From Nitrospirota bacterium (GTDB taxonomy: Bacteria; Nitrospirota; Thermodesulfovibrionia; UBA6902; DSMQ01), in NCBI GenBank assembly GCA_016208855.1, contig JACQXF010000134.1, forward strand, positions 1-36,233: 36,233 nt of DNA, in the 5' to 3' direction. Made by a program: the position numbers and the translations under genes. Under the pieces are notes generated by a model. That model saw nothing but the letters and a program-made list of their open reading frames with translations. It was not told where the DNA came from and searched no databases. Positions 16,299-25,021 of this stretch are shown piece after piece (within the stretch, counting starts at the first letter, position 1; each line of letters starts with the position of its first letter).

Positions 16299-17477
16299 AT
16301 GAATAAAGCATTGCTTGTTCTTTCAGACGGAACGGTTTTTGAAGGAAGCAGTCTTGGGGCAGAAGGCGAGACTATAGCTGAGGTTGTCTTTAATACCTCC
16401 ATGGCAGGCTATCAGGAGATACTTACAGACTCATCCTATAAGGGCCAGATAGTTACCATGACATATACACAGATGGGAAACTATGGCGTTAATCCTGAAG
16501 ATATTGAATCATCATGGAGACCTAAGGTTGAGGGTTTTATTGTAAAGGAGTACCTTGACTTCCCAAGCAACTGGCGCTCTACAATGCCGCTTGGGCAATA
16601 CCTGAAGGAGAATAATATAGTCGGCATAGAAGGAATTGATACGCGTGCGCTGACAAGTCATTTAAGGGATAACGGCGTGCAGATGGGGATTATCTCTACA
16701 GCAGACCTTAATCCTCAGAGCCTCCTTGAGAAGCTTAAAAGGCATCCAGGCATTTCAGCCCTTGATCTTGTAAAAGAGGTAACCACAACAAAGCAGTATA
16801 AATGGACAGAGGGAGTGTGGAAATGGGATGTAAGTGTCAAGGTATCAAAGTATCAAAGTATCAAAGGCTCTGACACTCTGACACTTGGACACTCTGACAC
16901 TAAAAAGAAAGTTGTAGTTTACGACTTTGGCATTAAGCTAAATATTCTCCGAAACCTTGTTGACACAGGTTTTGATATAACAGTCGTACCTGCAGAGACC
17001 CCTGCTGCTTCAGTGCTTGAGATGAACCCGGACGGAATACTTTTAAGCAATGGGCCTGGAGATCCGCAGACTGTTACTTATGCAATAGAGAATACCAAAA
17101 AGCTCCTTGGCAAAAAGCCGATATTTGGCATATGCCTTGGGCATCAGATACTTGGGCTTGCCATGGGAGGACGGACTTATAAGTTAAAATTCGGGCATCA
17201 CGGAGGCAATCATCCTGTAAAGGATTTAACGACAGGCAAGGTTGAGATAACAGCCCAGAATCATAATTACTGTGTGGACATAAATAGTCTTCACGGGCAG
17301 GTAAGGCTTTCTCATAAAAATCTTTTTGACGGCTCTGAAGAAGGAATGGAGCATGTTGAGCTTCCTGTCTTCTCTGTCCAGTATCATCCTGAGGCGGCGC
17401 CCGGGCCTAATGATTCAAACTATCTGTTTAAGAGATTTAAGGATATGCTGAGGGGGATAAATGCCAAAAAGGACTGA
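16299..17477 (+). CDS. carA: Carbamoyl-phosphate synthase small (glutaminase) subunit
   Basis: Hydrolyses glutamine and passes ammonia to CarB. The 392-residue protein has the CarA N-terminal domain ([23 protein letters not shown]-like [24 protein letters not shown]) and a class I glutaminase domain with the nucleophile cysteine in FGICLGHQ and the histidine-glutamate pair in [10 protein letters not shown]. Residues S179-T201 are a translated 69-base octamer repeat placed in the linker between the two domains. AAAGGAG precedes the ATG by 7-8 bases. The carB start overlaps its last 17 bases. Confidence 0.96.
   Translation: MNKALLVLSDGTVFEGSSLGAEGETIAEVVFNTSMAGYQEILTDSSYKGQIVTMTYTQMGNYGVNPEDIESSWRPKVEGFIVKEYLDFPSNWRSTMPLGQYLKENNIVGIEGIDTRALTSHLRDNGVQMGIISTADLNPQSLLEKLKRHPGISALDLVKEVTTTKQYKWTEGVWKWDVSVKVSKYQSIKGSDTLTLGHSDTKKKVVVYDFGIKLNILRNLVDTGFDITVVPAETPAASVLEMNPDGILLSNGPGDPQTVTYAIENTKKLLGKKPIFGICLGHQILGLAMGGRTYKLKFGHHGGNHPVKDLTTGKVEITAQNHNYCVDINSLHGQVRLSHKNLFDGSEEGMEHVELPVFSVQYHPEAAPGPNDSNYLFKRFKDMLRGINAKKD
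16833..16901 (+). repeat. Palindromic octamer element inside carA (69 bases)
   Basis: Four left-arm octamers (AGTGTCAA, GGTATCAA, AGTATCAA twice), junction AGGCTCTG, then right-arm octamers ACACTCTG, ACACTTGG, ACACTCTG and ACACT. It is exactly 23 codons. The third right-arm unit has GG instead of TG, which turns a would-be CTC-TGA into CTT-GGA in the carA frame. Confidence 0.92.
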
Positions 17478-20400
17478 CATCAAAAGTATTCTTTTAATAG
17501 GCTCCGGCCCTATAATTATCGGGCAGGCCTGTGAGTTTGACTATTCAGGAACGCAGGCATGCAAGGCATTAAGGGAAGAAGGCTACAGGGTTATACTTGT
17601 TAACTCAAACCCTGCAACAATCATGACAGACCCTGAGATAGCCGACGCAACTTATATTGAGCCGCTTACTGTGGAGATTTTGGAGATGATAATAAAAAAG
17701 GAGAGGCCTGACGCGCTTCTTCCGACAATGGGAGGACAGACAGCGCTTAATCTGGCAGTTCAGCTTTCTGAAAAAGGGATACTTGAAAAATATAACGTAG
17801 AGCTGATTGGCGCTAAACTTCATGCAATAAAAAAGGCAGAAGACAGGGAGTTGTTTAAAGAGGCAATGGCACGAATAGGCCTTGAAAACCCGCGAAGCGT
17901 GCACGTGGGCTCTATTGAGGAAGGGCTTAAGGCAGTGGATTATACAGGCTTCCCTGTAATTTTAAGGCCTTCATTTACCATGGGCGGCACAGGCGGGGGC
18001 ATTTCATATAATATGGACGAATATAAAGAGAACCTTAAAAAGGCGCTTGAGCTTAGTCCTGTTCATCAGGTCTTGGTGGAGGAGTCGCTTATAGGCTGGA
18101 AGGAATTTGAGCTTGAAGTAATGCGTGACAGACAGGACAATGTGGTTATTATCTGCTCAATAGAAAACTTTGATCCGATGGGCGTTCATACCGGAGACTC
18201 TATAACGGTTGCGCCTGCGCAGACGCTTACAGACAAGGAATATCAGAGGATGAGAGACGCATCAATCAAGATAATCCGTGAGATAGGCGTTGATACAGGA
18301 GGGTCAAATATCCAGTTTGCAGTTAATCCGGTTGACGGCCGCATGACTGTGATAGAGATGAACCCGAGGGTATCAAGAAGCTCTGCGCTTGCAAGCAAGG
18401 CAACAGGATTCCCCATAGCAAAAATAGCGGCTAAATTAGCAATAGGGTTGACATTGGATGAAGTCCCTAATGATATAACAAAGGAAACCCCCGCATCTTT
18501 TGAACCTACTATTGATTATGTGGTTGTGAAATTTCCGCGCTTTGCCTTTGAGAAATTTCCTGAAGCTGATTCAACCCTTACCACACAGATGAAGTCTGTT
18601 GGCGAGGCTATGTCTATTGGCAGAACCTTTAAAGAGTCCCTGCAGAAGGCGTTAAGGAGCCTTGAGATAGGAAGCCATGGGTTGGATGATTTAAAGGCTG
18701 ATATTGAAGAGACAAGGGCAAAACTAAAGATTCCCAACTGGGAACGACTTTGGTATATAGCTCATGCTATGAGGCAGGGGATGAGCATAAATGAGATATA
18801 CGAACTGACCGGCGTAGACCCGTGGTTCTTGCATAATATAAGGCAGATACTGGGGATGGAAGAAGAGATCAAGGGGTCAAGGGGTCAAGGGGTCAAGGGG
18901 TCAAGCGGTAAAATAACCTCTCCCCTCGAACCCTTATTACGGCAGGCAAAGGAATACGGCTTTTCTGACAAGCGGATAGCAGAACTTACAGGCACTACAG
19001 AGAAAGAAGTAAGGGAAATAAGAAACAGGACAGGGATAAAACCTGTATATAAGATAGTTGACACCTGCGCAGCGGAGTTTAAGGCATATACCCCGTATCT
19101 TTATTCAACGTATGAAAAACCATTTTATAGTATCAAAGAGTCAAAGAGTCAAAGTGTCAAAGACTCTGATACTCTGACACTCGGACACTCTGATACTGTT
19201 AAAGCTGCCTGCGAGGCTAATCCGACTAACCGTAAAAAAGTTGTCATCCTCGGCTCAGGGCCTAACAGAATAGGGCAGGGGATTGAGTTTGATTACTGCT
19301 GTGTTCACGCTGTTTTTGCGCTCAGGGAACTTGGATATGAAACAATAATGATTAACTGTAACCCTGAGACCGTGAGTACTGATTATGATACGTCAGACAG
19401 GCTTTATTTTGAGCCGCTTACACTTGAGGATGTTTTAAATATCGTAGAGATAGAAAAGCCTGTTGGGATAATAGTGCAGTTTGGAGGGCAGACCCCGCTT
19501 AAGCTTGCAGTGCCGCTTGAGCGTGAAGGAGTAAAGATCCTCGGCACTTCACCTGATTCAATAGACATGGCTGAGGACAGAAAGAGGTTTAAGGCATTAC
19601 TGCATAAACTGAATTTAAAGCAGCCTGAAAGCGATACAGCCATGTCAGTGGATGAAGCTGTATCTGCTGCAGGGAGGATTGGTTATCCTGTGATGGTAAG
19701 ACCTTCTTATGTGCTTGGCGGAAGGGCAATGGAGATCGTATATGATGAAGCGAGCCTCAGAAGCTATATGGAAAGGGCAGTGAAGGCATCCCCTGAACAC
19801 CCAATCCTCGTTGACAAGTATCTTCAGGATGCCGTAGAGGTAGATGTTGATGCAATTTCAGACGGCAAAGATGTGGTAGTTGGCGGTGTTATGCAGCATA
19901 TAGAGGAGGCAGGCATTCACTCAGGCGACTCTGCCTGTTCTTTGCCTCCATATTCTCTTTCTAAGGATGTGATAGATAAAATAAAGGTTCAGACGAAAGC
20001 GCTTGCAAAGGAGCTTAATGTTATCGGGCTTATGAATGTTCAGTATGCGGTGAAAAAGACAGAATACAGAACACAGAGTACAGAGCACAGAGCACAGAAT
20101 ACAGAACACAGAATACAGAACACAGAATACAGAACACAGAGTACAGAGCACAGAGCACAGAATACAGAACACAGAATACAGAACACAGAATACAGAACAC
20201 AGAGTACAGAGCACAGAGCACAGAATGAAGGGCAAGAATATGAGATATATGTGCTTGAGGTTAACCCGCGTGCTTCACGTACAATCCCTTTTGTAAGCAA
20301 GGCAATAGGGGTGCCCCTTGCAAAGCTGGCGGCAAGGGTTATGCTTGGGGCGTCGCTGAAGGAGCTTGGCTTTAGTTCAGAGAGGGACATATCATACATC

Positions 20401-20961
20401 GCTGTAAAAGAGGCGGTATTTCCATTTGACAGATTCCGCGGGGTTGACACAATCCTTGGCCCTGAAATGAAATCTACAGGGGAGGTAATGGGGATAGATG
20501 AGGACTTTGGCAGGGCGTATTCAAAGGCGCAGGCATCGGCAAGCAACACTATACCGTTAAGAGGCAAGATATTTATAAGCGTGAAGGACAGTGACAAGCC
20601 GGCTGTAAAGTCAATGGTAAACAGGCTGCTTAACTCCGGATTCTCAGTGGTGGCAACCAAGGGCACGGTTGCGTATCTTCAAGAGCAGGGGCTTAATGTT
20701 GAATTTGTCAATAAGGTGGGAGAGGGAAGGCCTGATATTGGTGATTTAATAAAGAATAAAGAGATAGACTTTATAGTAAATACAGTAAGCGGCGCAAAGG
20801 CTCAGAAGGATTCCTTTGCATTAAGAGAGGCAGCACTTCAGCACAAGGTCCCTTACACAACAACAATTGCAGGGGCTGATGCGGTGGTTAATGCAATAGA
20901 GGCAACGCTTAAAAAGCAGATAGGCATAAAGTCATTGCAGGAGTATCATAAAGTCAGCTGA
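17461..20961 (+). CDS. carB: Carbamoyl-phosphate synthase large subunit, enlarged by three repeat inserts
   Basis: Makes carbamoyl phosphate from bicarbonate, ammonia and two ATP. The product has 1166 residues against about 1070 for the family. Both ATP-grasp halves are intact: first half with [28 protein letters not shown] and [20 protein letters not shown]; second half with [31 protein letters not shown] and [10 protein letters not shown]; then the C-terminal MGS-like allosteric domain (about residues 1030-1160). The extra length comes from three translated DNA repeats: about residues 470-482 (oligomerisation domain), 557-579 (linker before the second half) and 867-922 (a beta-hairpin tip between NVQYAVK and [10 protein letters not shown]). 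All catalytic motifs remain, so activity is expected. Overlaps carA by 17 bases. Confidence 0.96.
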   Translation: MPKRTDIKSILLIGSGPIIIGQACEFDYSGTQACKALREEGYRVILVNSNPATIMTDPEIADATYIEPLTVEILEMIIKKERPDALLPTMGGQTALNLAVQLSEKGILEKYNVELIGAKLHAIKKAEDRELFKEAMARIGLENPRSVHVGSIEEGLKAVDYTGFPVILRPSFTMGGTGGGISYNMDEYKENLKKALELSPVHQVLVEESLIGWKEFELEVMRDRQDNVVIICSIENFDPMGVHTGDSITVAPAQTLTDKEYQRMRDASIKIIREIGVDTGGSNIQFAVNPVDGRMTVIEMNPRVSRSSALASKATGFPIAKIAAKLAIGLTLDEVPNDITKETPASFEPTIDYVVVKFPRFAFEKFPEADSTLTTQMKSVGEAMSIGRTFKESLQKALRSLEIGSHGLDDLKADIEETRAKLKIPNWERLWYIAHAMRQGMSINEIYELTGVDPWFLHNIRQILGMEEEIKGSRGQGVKGSSGKITSPLEPLLRQAKEYGFSDKRIAELTGTTEKEVREIRNRTGIKPVYKIVDTCAAEFKAYTPYLYSTYEKPFYSIKESKSQSVKDSDTLTLGHSDTVKAACEANPTNRKKVVILGSGPNRIGQGIEFDYCCVHAVFALRELGYETIMINCNPETVSTDYDTSDRLYFEPLTLEDVLNIVEIEKPVGIIVQFGGQTPLKLAVPLEREGVKILGTSPDSIDMAEDRKRFKALLHKLNLKQPESDTAMSVDEAVSAAGRIGYPVMVRPSYVLGGRAMEIVYDEASLRSYMERAVKASPEHPILVDKYLQDAVEVDVDAISDGKDVVVGGVMQHIEEAGIHSGDSACSLPPYSLSKDVIDKIKVQTKALAKELNVIGLMNVQYAVKKTEYRTQSTEHRAQNTEHRIQNTEYRTQSTEHRAQNTEHRIQNTEYRTQSTEHRAQNEGQEYEIYVLEVNPRASRTIPFVSKAIGVPLAKLAARVMLGASLKELGFSSERDISYIAVKEAVFPFDRFRGVDTILGPEMKSTGEVMGIDEDFGRAYSKAQASASNTIPLRGKIFISVKDSDKPAVKSMVNRLLNSGFSVVATKGTVAYLQEQGLNVEFVNKVGEGRPDIGDLIKNKEIDFIVNTVSGAKAQKDSFALREAALQHKVPYTTTIAGADAVVNAIEATLKKQIGIKSLQEYHKVS
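18869..18905 (+). repeat. Octamer tandem repeat TCAAGGGG inside carB
   Basis: About 4.6 perfect copies of the 8-base unit TCAAGGGG, translated as [13 protein letters not shown]. All three frames of the array are open on this strand; the reverse strand would read TGA every 24 bases. It falls in the oligomerisation domain, between EEEI and [18 protein letters not shown]. Confidence 0.88.
19129..19197 (+). repeat. Palindromic octamer element inside carB (69 bases)
   Basis: Same design, length and reading frame as the carA element: left octamers AGTATCAA, AGAGTCAA twice, AGTGTCAA; junction AGACTCTG; right arm ATACTCTG, ACACTCGG, ACACTCTG, ATACT. It encodes S557-T579 between YSTYEKPF-Y and the second ATP-grasp half. 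The third right-arm unit again has GG for TG, giving CTC-GGA in place of CTC-TGA. Confidence 0.92.
20060..20226 (+). repeat. Heptamer array (CAGAACA family) with 63-base higher-order repeat inside carB
   Basis: Nearly 24 heptamers of the form CAGARYA. Variants are ordered in blocks of nine heptamers, so a 63-base superunit begins at 20061, 20124 and 20187 (2.6 copies, identical over the compared length). Translation gives a 21-residue repeat starting [20 protein letters not shown]. Because 63 is a multiple of three, superunit gain or loss keeps the frame. The array is open in every frame on both strands. Confidence 0.93.
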
Positions 20962-21016
20962 GGGTTACTAAGTTAGAGGGTTTACTTTAAATTCCGTGTC
21001 TTGGTAAAATCAAGCT

Positions 21017-21490
21017 ATGAATAAAGTACCGATGACAAAAGAAGGCCACCAGAAGCTTCAGCAAGAATTGGAAAGGCTTCTCAAGATTGAAAGGCCTAAC
21101 AATATAAAGGCTATCGCTGAGGCGAGGGCGCATGGAGACCTGTCTGAAAATGCAGAGTACCACGCTGCAAAGGAGAGGCAATCCTTTATAGAAGGCAGGA
21201 TACATGAGGTCCAGTCAAAGCTTGCCTTTGCGCATGTCATAGATCCCTCCAGAATATCGCAGGATAAGATTGCCTTTGGCGCAACAGTAAAGCTCTGCGA
21301 TACAGATACAGCAGAAGAGAAGATATTTATGCTTGTAGGCACTGATGAGGCAGATGTTAAAAATGGGAAAATCTCAATAACCTCTCCTGTAGGAAAGTCT
21401 CTCATAGGAAAGTCAGTAGGGGATACAGTGACAGTGAAGGCGCCTGCAAAAACCATGGAATACGAAATCTTAGAGATAAGGTTTGAGTAA
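21017..21490 (+). CDS. greA: Transcription elongation factor GreA
   Basis: Stimulates RNA cleavage by backtracked RNA polymerase. The 157-residue protein has the N-terminal coiled coil with the family signature HGDLSENAEYHAAKERQ and a C-terminal FKBP-like domain ending [21 protein letters not shown]. It starts 55 bases after carB; a TTTACT/TAAAAT pair with 18-base spacing (20980-21010) could be its own promoter, but would place the start of the RNA at the ATG. No clear Shine-Dalgarno is present. Its last 8 bases overlap the TTG start of pyrK, tying it to the pyr operon. Confidence 0.95.
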   Translation: MNKVPMTKEGHQKLQQELERLLKIERPNNIKAIAEARAHGDLSENAEYHAAKERQSFIEGRIHEVQSKLAFAHVIDPSRISQDKIAFGATVKLCDTDTAEEKIFMLVGTDEADVKNGKISITSPVGKSLIGKSVGDTVTVKAPAKTMEYEILEIRFE

Positions 21491-22256
21491 GCTATTCCTG
21501 GCATCCATAAAAGAAAACAAAGAAATTGCAGGGAGTCATTATATCCTCACGCTTTCTCCGCTAACAAAGACCATTAAGCCACAACCCGGACAGTTCTTTA
21601 TGCTCTCTGTCAGTAACGGTCTTGATCCTTTGCTAAAAAGGCCGTTTAGCATCTTTAGGGTTTCTGAAAAACATTTTCAGATACTTTATAGGGTTGTCGG
21701 GAAGGCAACGGAGATATTAAAGAATAAAAAGGCTGGAGATGTTATTGAGGCCTTAGGCCCTCTCGGAAACGGCTTCCCTCGTATAAAGCCAAACATTAAG
21801 CCTATCCTTATTGCAGGCGGTGTTGGCGTTGCCCCTCTGTTTGCGCTTGCAGAAAGCGTTAAATATAAAAAGCCATTATTCTTCCTTGGCGCAAGAAACA
21901 AAAAAGAACTTCTCTGTATTAATGAATTAAGGAAAATAAGAATAAACCCTGTTATTGCTACAGACGACGGTTCAGCAGGATTAAAGGGCACAGTTGTAGA
22001 TGCATTAAGTGCTTTTTTAACTCGTCACTCGTCACTTGTCACTCGTCACTGCATCTACGCCTGCGGTCCAAAGGCAATGTTAAGGGAGTTATCGTTTTTA
22101 GCGGGGAAATTTAATATTGAAGCCTACGGAGCTTTTGAGGAGAATATGGCCTGTGGTGTTGGCGCCTGCCTCGGATGCATGGTAAATACCAAGGATGGCT
22201 TGAGAAGTGTGTGTAAGGAAGGGCCTGTATTTCCATTAGGAGAAATTCTATGGTGA
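21483..22256 (+). CDS. pyrK: Dihydroorotate dehydrogenase B electron-transfer subunit (PyrK)
   Basis: Passes electrons from PyrD to NAD+ through FAD and a [2Fe-2S] cluster. The 257-residue protein shows the FAD motif RPFSIFRV, the nucleotide-binding [14 protein letters not shown], the ACGP motif and the C-terminal cysteine set CGVGACLGC...C that binds the cluster. The start is a TTG at 21483 overlapping greA; no nearby ATG gives the full [12 protein letters not shown]-terminus. Residues around 180-190 ([10 protein letters not shown]) come from a translated heptamer DNA repeat between VVDALSAF and CIYACGP. It overlaps pyrD by 7 bases. Confidence 0.93.
   Translation: MSKLFLASIKENKEIAGSHYILTLSPLTKTIKPQPGQFFMLSVSNGLDPLLKRPFSIFRVSEKHFQILYRVVGKATEILKNKKAGDVIEALGPLGNGFPRIKPNIKPILIAGGVGVAPLFALAESVKYKKPLFFLGARNKKELLCINELRKIRINPVIATDDGSAGLKGTVVDALSAFLTRHSSLVTRHCIYACGPKAMLRELSFLAGKFNIEAYGAFEENMACGVGACLGCMVNTKDGLRSVCKEGPVFPLGEILW
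22020..22050 (+). repeat. 31-base heptamer element (ACTYGTC) inside pyrK
   Basis: Four heptamers ACTCGTC, ACTCGTC, ACTTGTC, ACTCGTC plus ACT, 31 bases in all. It is read in frame as [10 protein letters not shown]. Copies of the same length lie in hisF and kdsB. The reverse strand would contain TGA in every frame, so only this orientation can be tolerated in a gene. Confidence 0.9.
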
Positions 22257-23173
22257 GGCTTAAGTCAAATTTATCAGTCAACATAGGAAAACTAAAGCTC
22301 AAAAACCCTGTGATGACCGCCTCAGGGACATTTGGATATGGGGAGGAATATGCAGGGTTTGTGGACCTTAATAAACTTGGCGCAGTTGTTGTAAAGGGGC
22401 TTTCGCTTAATCCCTCACGTGGCAACCCTACGCCTCGTATTGTAGAGACGCCGTCAGGAATGCTTAATGCAATAGGCCTTCAGAATATAGGCATAAAGGC
22501 ATTTATAAAAGATAAACTTCCTTTCCTGAAAAAGTATGATACAAAGGTTGTAGTTAATTTCTTTGGGAATGCAGTAAAAGAATATGCGGAGGCAGCCAGG
22601 CGTCTAAGCGGTGAAAGCGGTATTCATGCGCTGGAGATGAACATCTCATGCCCAAACAAGCAGGCGGGATGGATTGCTTTTGGTACAGACCCAAAGGTAA
22701 CATTTAAAGTTGTAAGCGCTGTAAGAAAGGCAACGCCTCTGCCTCTTATTGTGAAGCTCTCGCCAAATGTTACGGATATCAAGATAATGGCTAAGGCAGC
22801 AGAGGATGCAGGGGCTGACGCTTTATCTGTAATTAATACTATTACAGGCATGAGCATAAATATAAAAACCAGAAGGCCTCATCTTGCAAATATCACAGGC
22901 GGACTTTCAGGCCCTGCCATAAAGCCTGTCGCAGTAAGAATGGTATGGGAATGTTATAAAACAGCCAGCATCCCTATTATAGGCATGGGCGGCATAATAA
23001 CCGCTGATGACGCTATTGAATTTATGCTTGCAGGCGCTGCTGCCGTAGCAGTGGGAACTGCTAATTTTATAAATCCTAAAGCTACCATGGACATTTTAAA
23101 GGGAATAACGGCATTTATGTCTAAAGAAGGTATTAATGATGTAAAGAGACTTATCGGAGGGGTTGAATGTTAG
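22250..23173 (+). CDS. pyrD: Dihydroorotate dehydrogenase B catalytic subunit (class 1B)
   Basis: Oxidises dihydroorotate to orotate with FMN; class 1B enzymes work with PyrK and NAD+. The 307-residue barrel begins with [24 protein letters not shown], contains the catalytic cysteine in MNISCPN, and has the FMN-phosphate segments [10 protein letters not shown] and [25 protein letters not shown] lies 5 bases before the ATG. It overlaps both pyrK and the next gene, which indicates one transcript. Ends with TAG. Confidence 0.95.
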   Translation: MVRLKSNLSVNIGKLKLKNPVMTASGTFGYGEEYAGFVDLNKLGAVVVKGLSLNPSRGNPTPRIVETPSGMLNAIGLQNIGIKAFIKDKLPFLKKYDTKVVVNFFGNAVKEYAEAARRLSGESGIHALEMNISCPNKQAGWIAFGTDPKVTFKVVSAVRKATPLPLIVKLSPNVTDIKIMAKAAEDAGADALSVINTITGMSINIKTRRPHLANITGGLSGPAIKPVAVRMVWECYKTASIPIIGMGGIITADDAIEFMLAGAAAVAVGTANFINPKATMDILKGITAFMSKEGINDVKRLIGGVEC

Positions 23174-23970
23174 ATAGACCCGTTATTACCCTTACTACTG
23201 ATTTCGGACTTAAAGATTCTTTTGTCGGAGTAATGAAAGGAGTTATTTGCAGTATAAATCCTGATGCAAACATAATAGATATATCTCATAGCATAACCCC
23301 CCATAATATAATTGAGGCGTCACAGGTAATTGCAATGAGCTATAAGTACTTTCCTCAGGCTGCAATTCATATGGCTGTTGTAGACCCTGGCGTAGGAGGC
23401 CAGAGAAGGCCTTTACTTATTGCGGCAGATGACTATTATTTTATAGGGCCTGACAACGGGCTGTTTACGCCTATATTTGAAGGGCCGCATTATTTCATGA
23501 AGGTTTTTCATATAACAGCTTCGCATTATTACCTTCCTCTTAAGAGTGCAACATTTCACGGCCGTGATATATTTGCGCCTGTGGCCGCATGGCTTTCAAA
23601 GGGGGTTGACAGCTCAAAATTCGGCGAAGAGATAGATGACTATGTAAAGCTTGATATCCCAAAGCCCATGGTGTCAGGCGGTACAATTGAAGGCGAGGTC
23701 ATTTATATTGATAATTTTGGCAATGCAATGACCAATATAACACATGACAAGATAATAGAACTTGGTATGGATTTATCAGAGGGTAAACTAAAGGTTTTAT
23801 GTAAGGATATGGAAATTAACCTGTTAAATTATTATTTGCAGGCTAAAGGGGCAGGCCTTTCAGCGCTCTTAAACAGTTCAGGGCTTCTTGAGCTATTTAT
23901 TTATACAGACAGCGCATCCGCGAGTTTTGGCATAAAGATAGGTGACAAGGTAAGTGTAACAAGCATATAA
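23167..23970 (+). CDS. SAM hydroxide adenosyltransferase / SAM hydrolase (DUF62 family)
   Basis: Members of this family (S-adenosyl-L-methionine hydrolase, hydroxide-dependent) split SAM into adenosine and methionine. The 267-residue protein starts [19 protein letters not shown] and contains [24 protein letters not shown], the GPDNGLFTP motif, [12 protein letters not shown] and the C-terminal [11 protein letters not shown], all typical of the family, including the Asp/Arg/His set linked to water activation. It overlaps pyrD by 7 bases with GGAGGGG upstream, so it is expressed with the pyr genes although no pathway link is known. Confidence 0.9.
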   Translation: MLDRPVITLTTDFGLKDSFVGVMKGVICSINPDANIIDISHSITPHNIIEASQVIAMSYKYFPQAAIHMAVVDPGVGGQRRPLLIAADDYYFIGPDNGLFTPIFEGPHYFMKVFHITASHYYLPLKSATFHGRDIFAPVAAWLSKGVDSSKFGEEIDDYVKLDIPKPMVSGGTIEGEVIYIDNFGNAMTNITHDKIIELGMDLSEGKLKVLCKDMEINLLNYYLQAKGAGLSALLNSSGLLELFIYTDSASASFGIKIGDKVSVTSI

Positions 23971-23979
23971 TAATACGCT

Positions 23980-25002
23980 ATGCGCATACTTCTTATTGGA
24001 AACTTCGCCCCTCCATATGAGGAAGAGAACCTCCATAACCTTACATTATTAGACCTCCTGAGACAGGAAGGCAATGACTGCAGGGTAATAAACATCTCCG
24101 AGTCGCCTTCTGCAGACAAAGAATTTATTGATATTAGAAATTATCCAGATTTTATATTTAAGCTTATACGCTATGGTTTGGGCTGTGATGTTATACATTT
24201 CCTGACAAAGGGGTATACGCGTCCTGGCTTAATGAAGCTTATAACAGCGGTCTTTATAAGTAGGCTGTTATTTGCAAAACCTTTTATTACCCTTCATCCT
24301 GAGATGTTTTCAGTCTTTGGCAGGCTTAGAAGCAAGATGGGAGGACAGCAGCTTTTACACCTTGCATTTTCTTTGGCAAAAAAAGTTATATGCGGCGACA
24401 GGCATACCTATGAGATTGCTTCCACGCATTATGAGATGAAGGAGAAGTTTGTGATAATCCCTTCTTGTGTGGAAGCGCCTCAGGATATAAGTGAGAAAGA
24501 GCTGTTATCTATCAAATCATTGAGTGGCAAGAAGAGATTAATATTTTTCTCTGATATAAAATATCCCTCTCTCTTATTTGATACACTTAAAAACTTCTTA
24601 GGCAGCTACTCTGCTTTAGAGTCAGGCGTTGTTGTTTCCACTTCTAAAGGTTCAATGCAAAACATACGACATGAATTAGAGAGCCTGCGAAGGGATATAA
24701 CGCTTATAGATTGCGATGAAAGACGCATTTCTTCCATAATGTATGCCAATGCTGATTTCATATTAAGGCCAATGAGCTGCGATGGAAGGGCGCTTTTTGA
24801 GGAGGTCGGCTTTATTGTGAGAAGGGTTGTGATGAAGGGGAGCTATTTATATTTTCCTATAAGCCTCTCTCTTATAAAAGAAGGCGAGGTATCGGACTTA
24901 TGTGCGTATCTCTTTAATGATTGGATAGAGAGAGAAAGCGGCATTCATGATTTGACAACAGAAGATTTTTACATGAAAATAAAAACTGTTTATTCAGAAT
25001 AA
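23980..25002 (+). CDS. Glycosyltransferase-like protein (GT4-type fold likely)
   Basis: A 340-residue cytoplasmic protein. The N-terminus MRILLIGNFAPPYEEENLHN with a following Rossmann-like first domain (CDVIHFLTKGYTRPGLMKLI, KPFITLHPEMFSVFG) resembles GT-B glycosyltransferases of family 4. The second half (RLIFFSDIKYPSLLFDTLKNF, ANADFILRPMSCDGRALFEEVGF) fits the nucleotide-sugar domain, with ADFILRP...E standing where family 4 has its acidic motif. Conservation of catalytic residues is weak. It sits 9 bases after the SAM hydrolase gene and 19 bases before an outer-membrane barrel gene, which hints at a surface-glycan role, but substrate is unknown. Confidence 0.6.
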   Translation: MRILLIGNFAPPYEEENLHNLTLLDLLRQEGNDCRVINISESPSADKEFIDIRNYPDFIFKLIRYGLGCDVIHFLTKGYTRPGLMKLITAVFISRLLFAKPFITLHPEMFSVFGRLRSKMGGQQLLHLAFSLAKKVICGDRHTYEIASTHYEMKEKFVIIPSCVEAPQDISEKELLSIKSLSGKKRLIFFSDIKYPSLLFDTLKNFLGSYSALESGVVVSTSKGSMQNIRHELESLRRDITLIDCDERRISSIMYANADFILRPMSCDGRALFEEVGFIVRRVVMKGSYLYFPISLSLIKEGEVSDLCAYLFNDWIERESGIHDLTTEDFYMKIKTVYSE

Positions 25003-25021
25003 ATGAGGTCAGGATAAAGAT

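Noticed and set aside
20060..20226. CRISPR-like array
   Set aside because: Units are contiguous heptamers with no unique spacers, inside a coding gene.
19921..20666. Long minus-strand reading frames opposite carB (Cys/Ser/Leu-rich)
   Set aside because: They exist only because the CAGAACA heptamer array is free of stops on both strands; composition is non-protein-like and carB is clearly coding on the plus strand.
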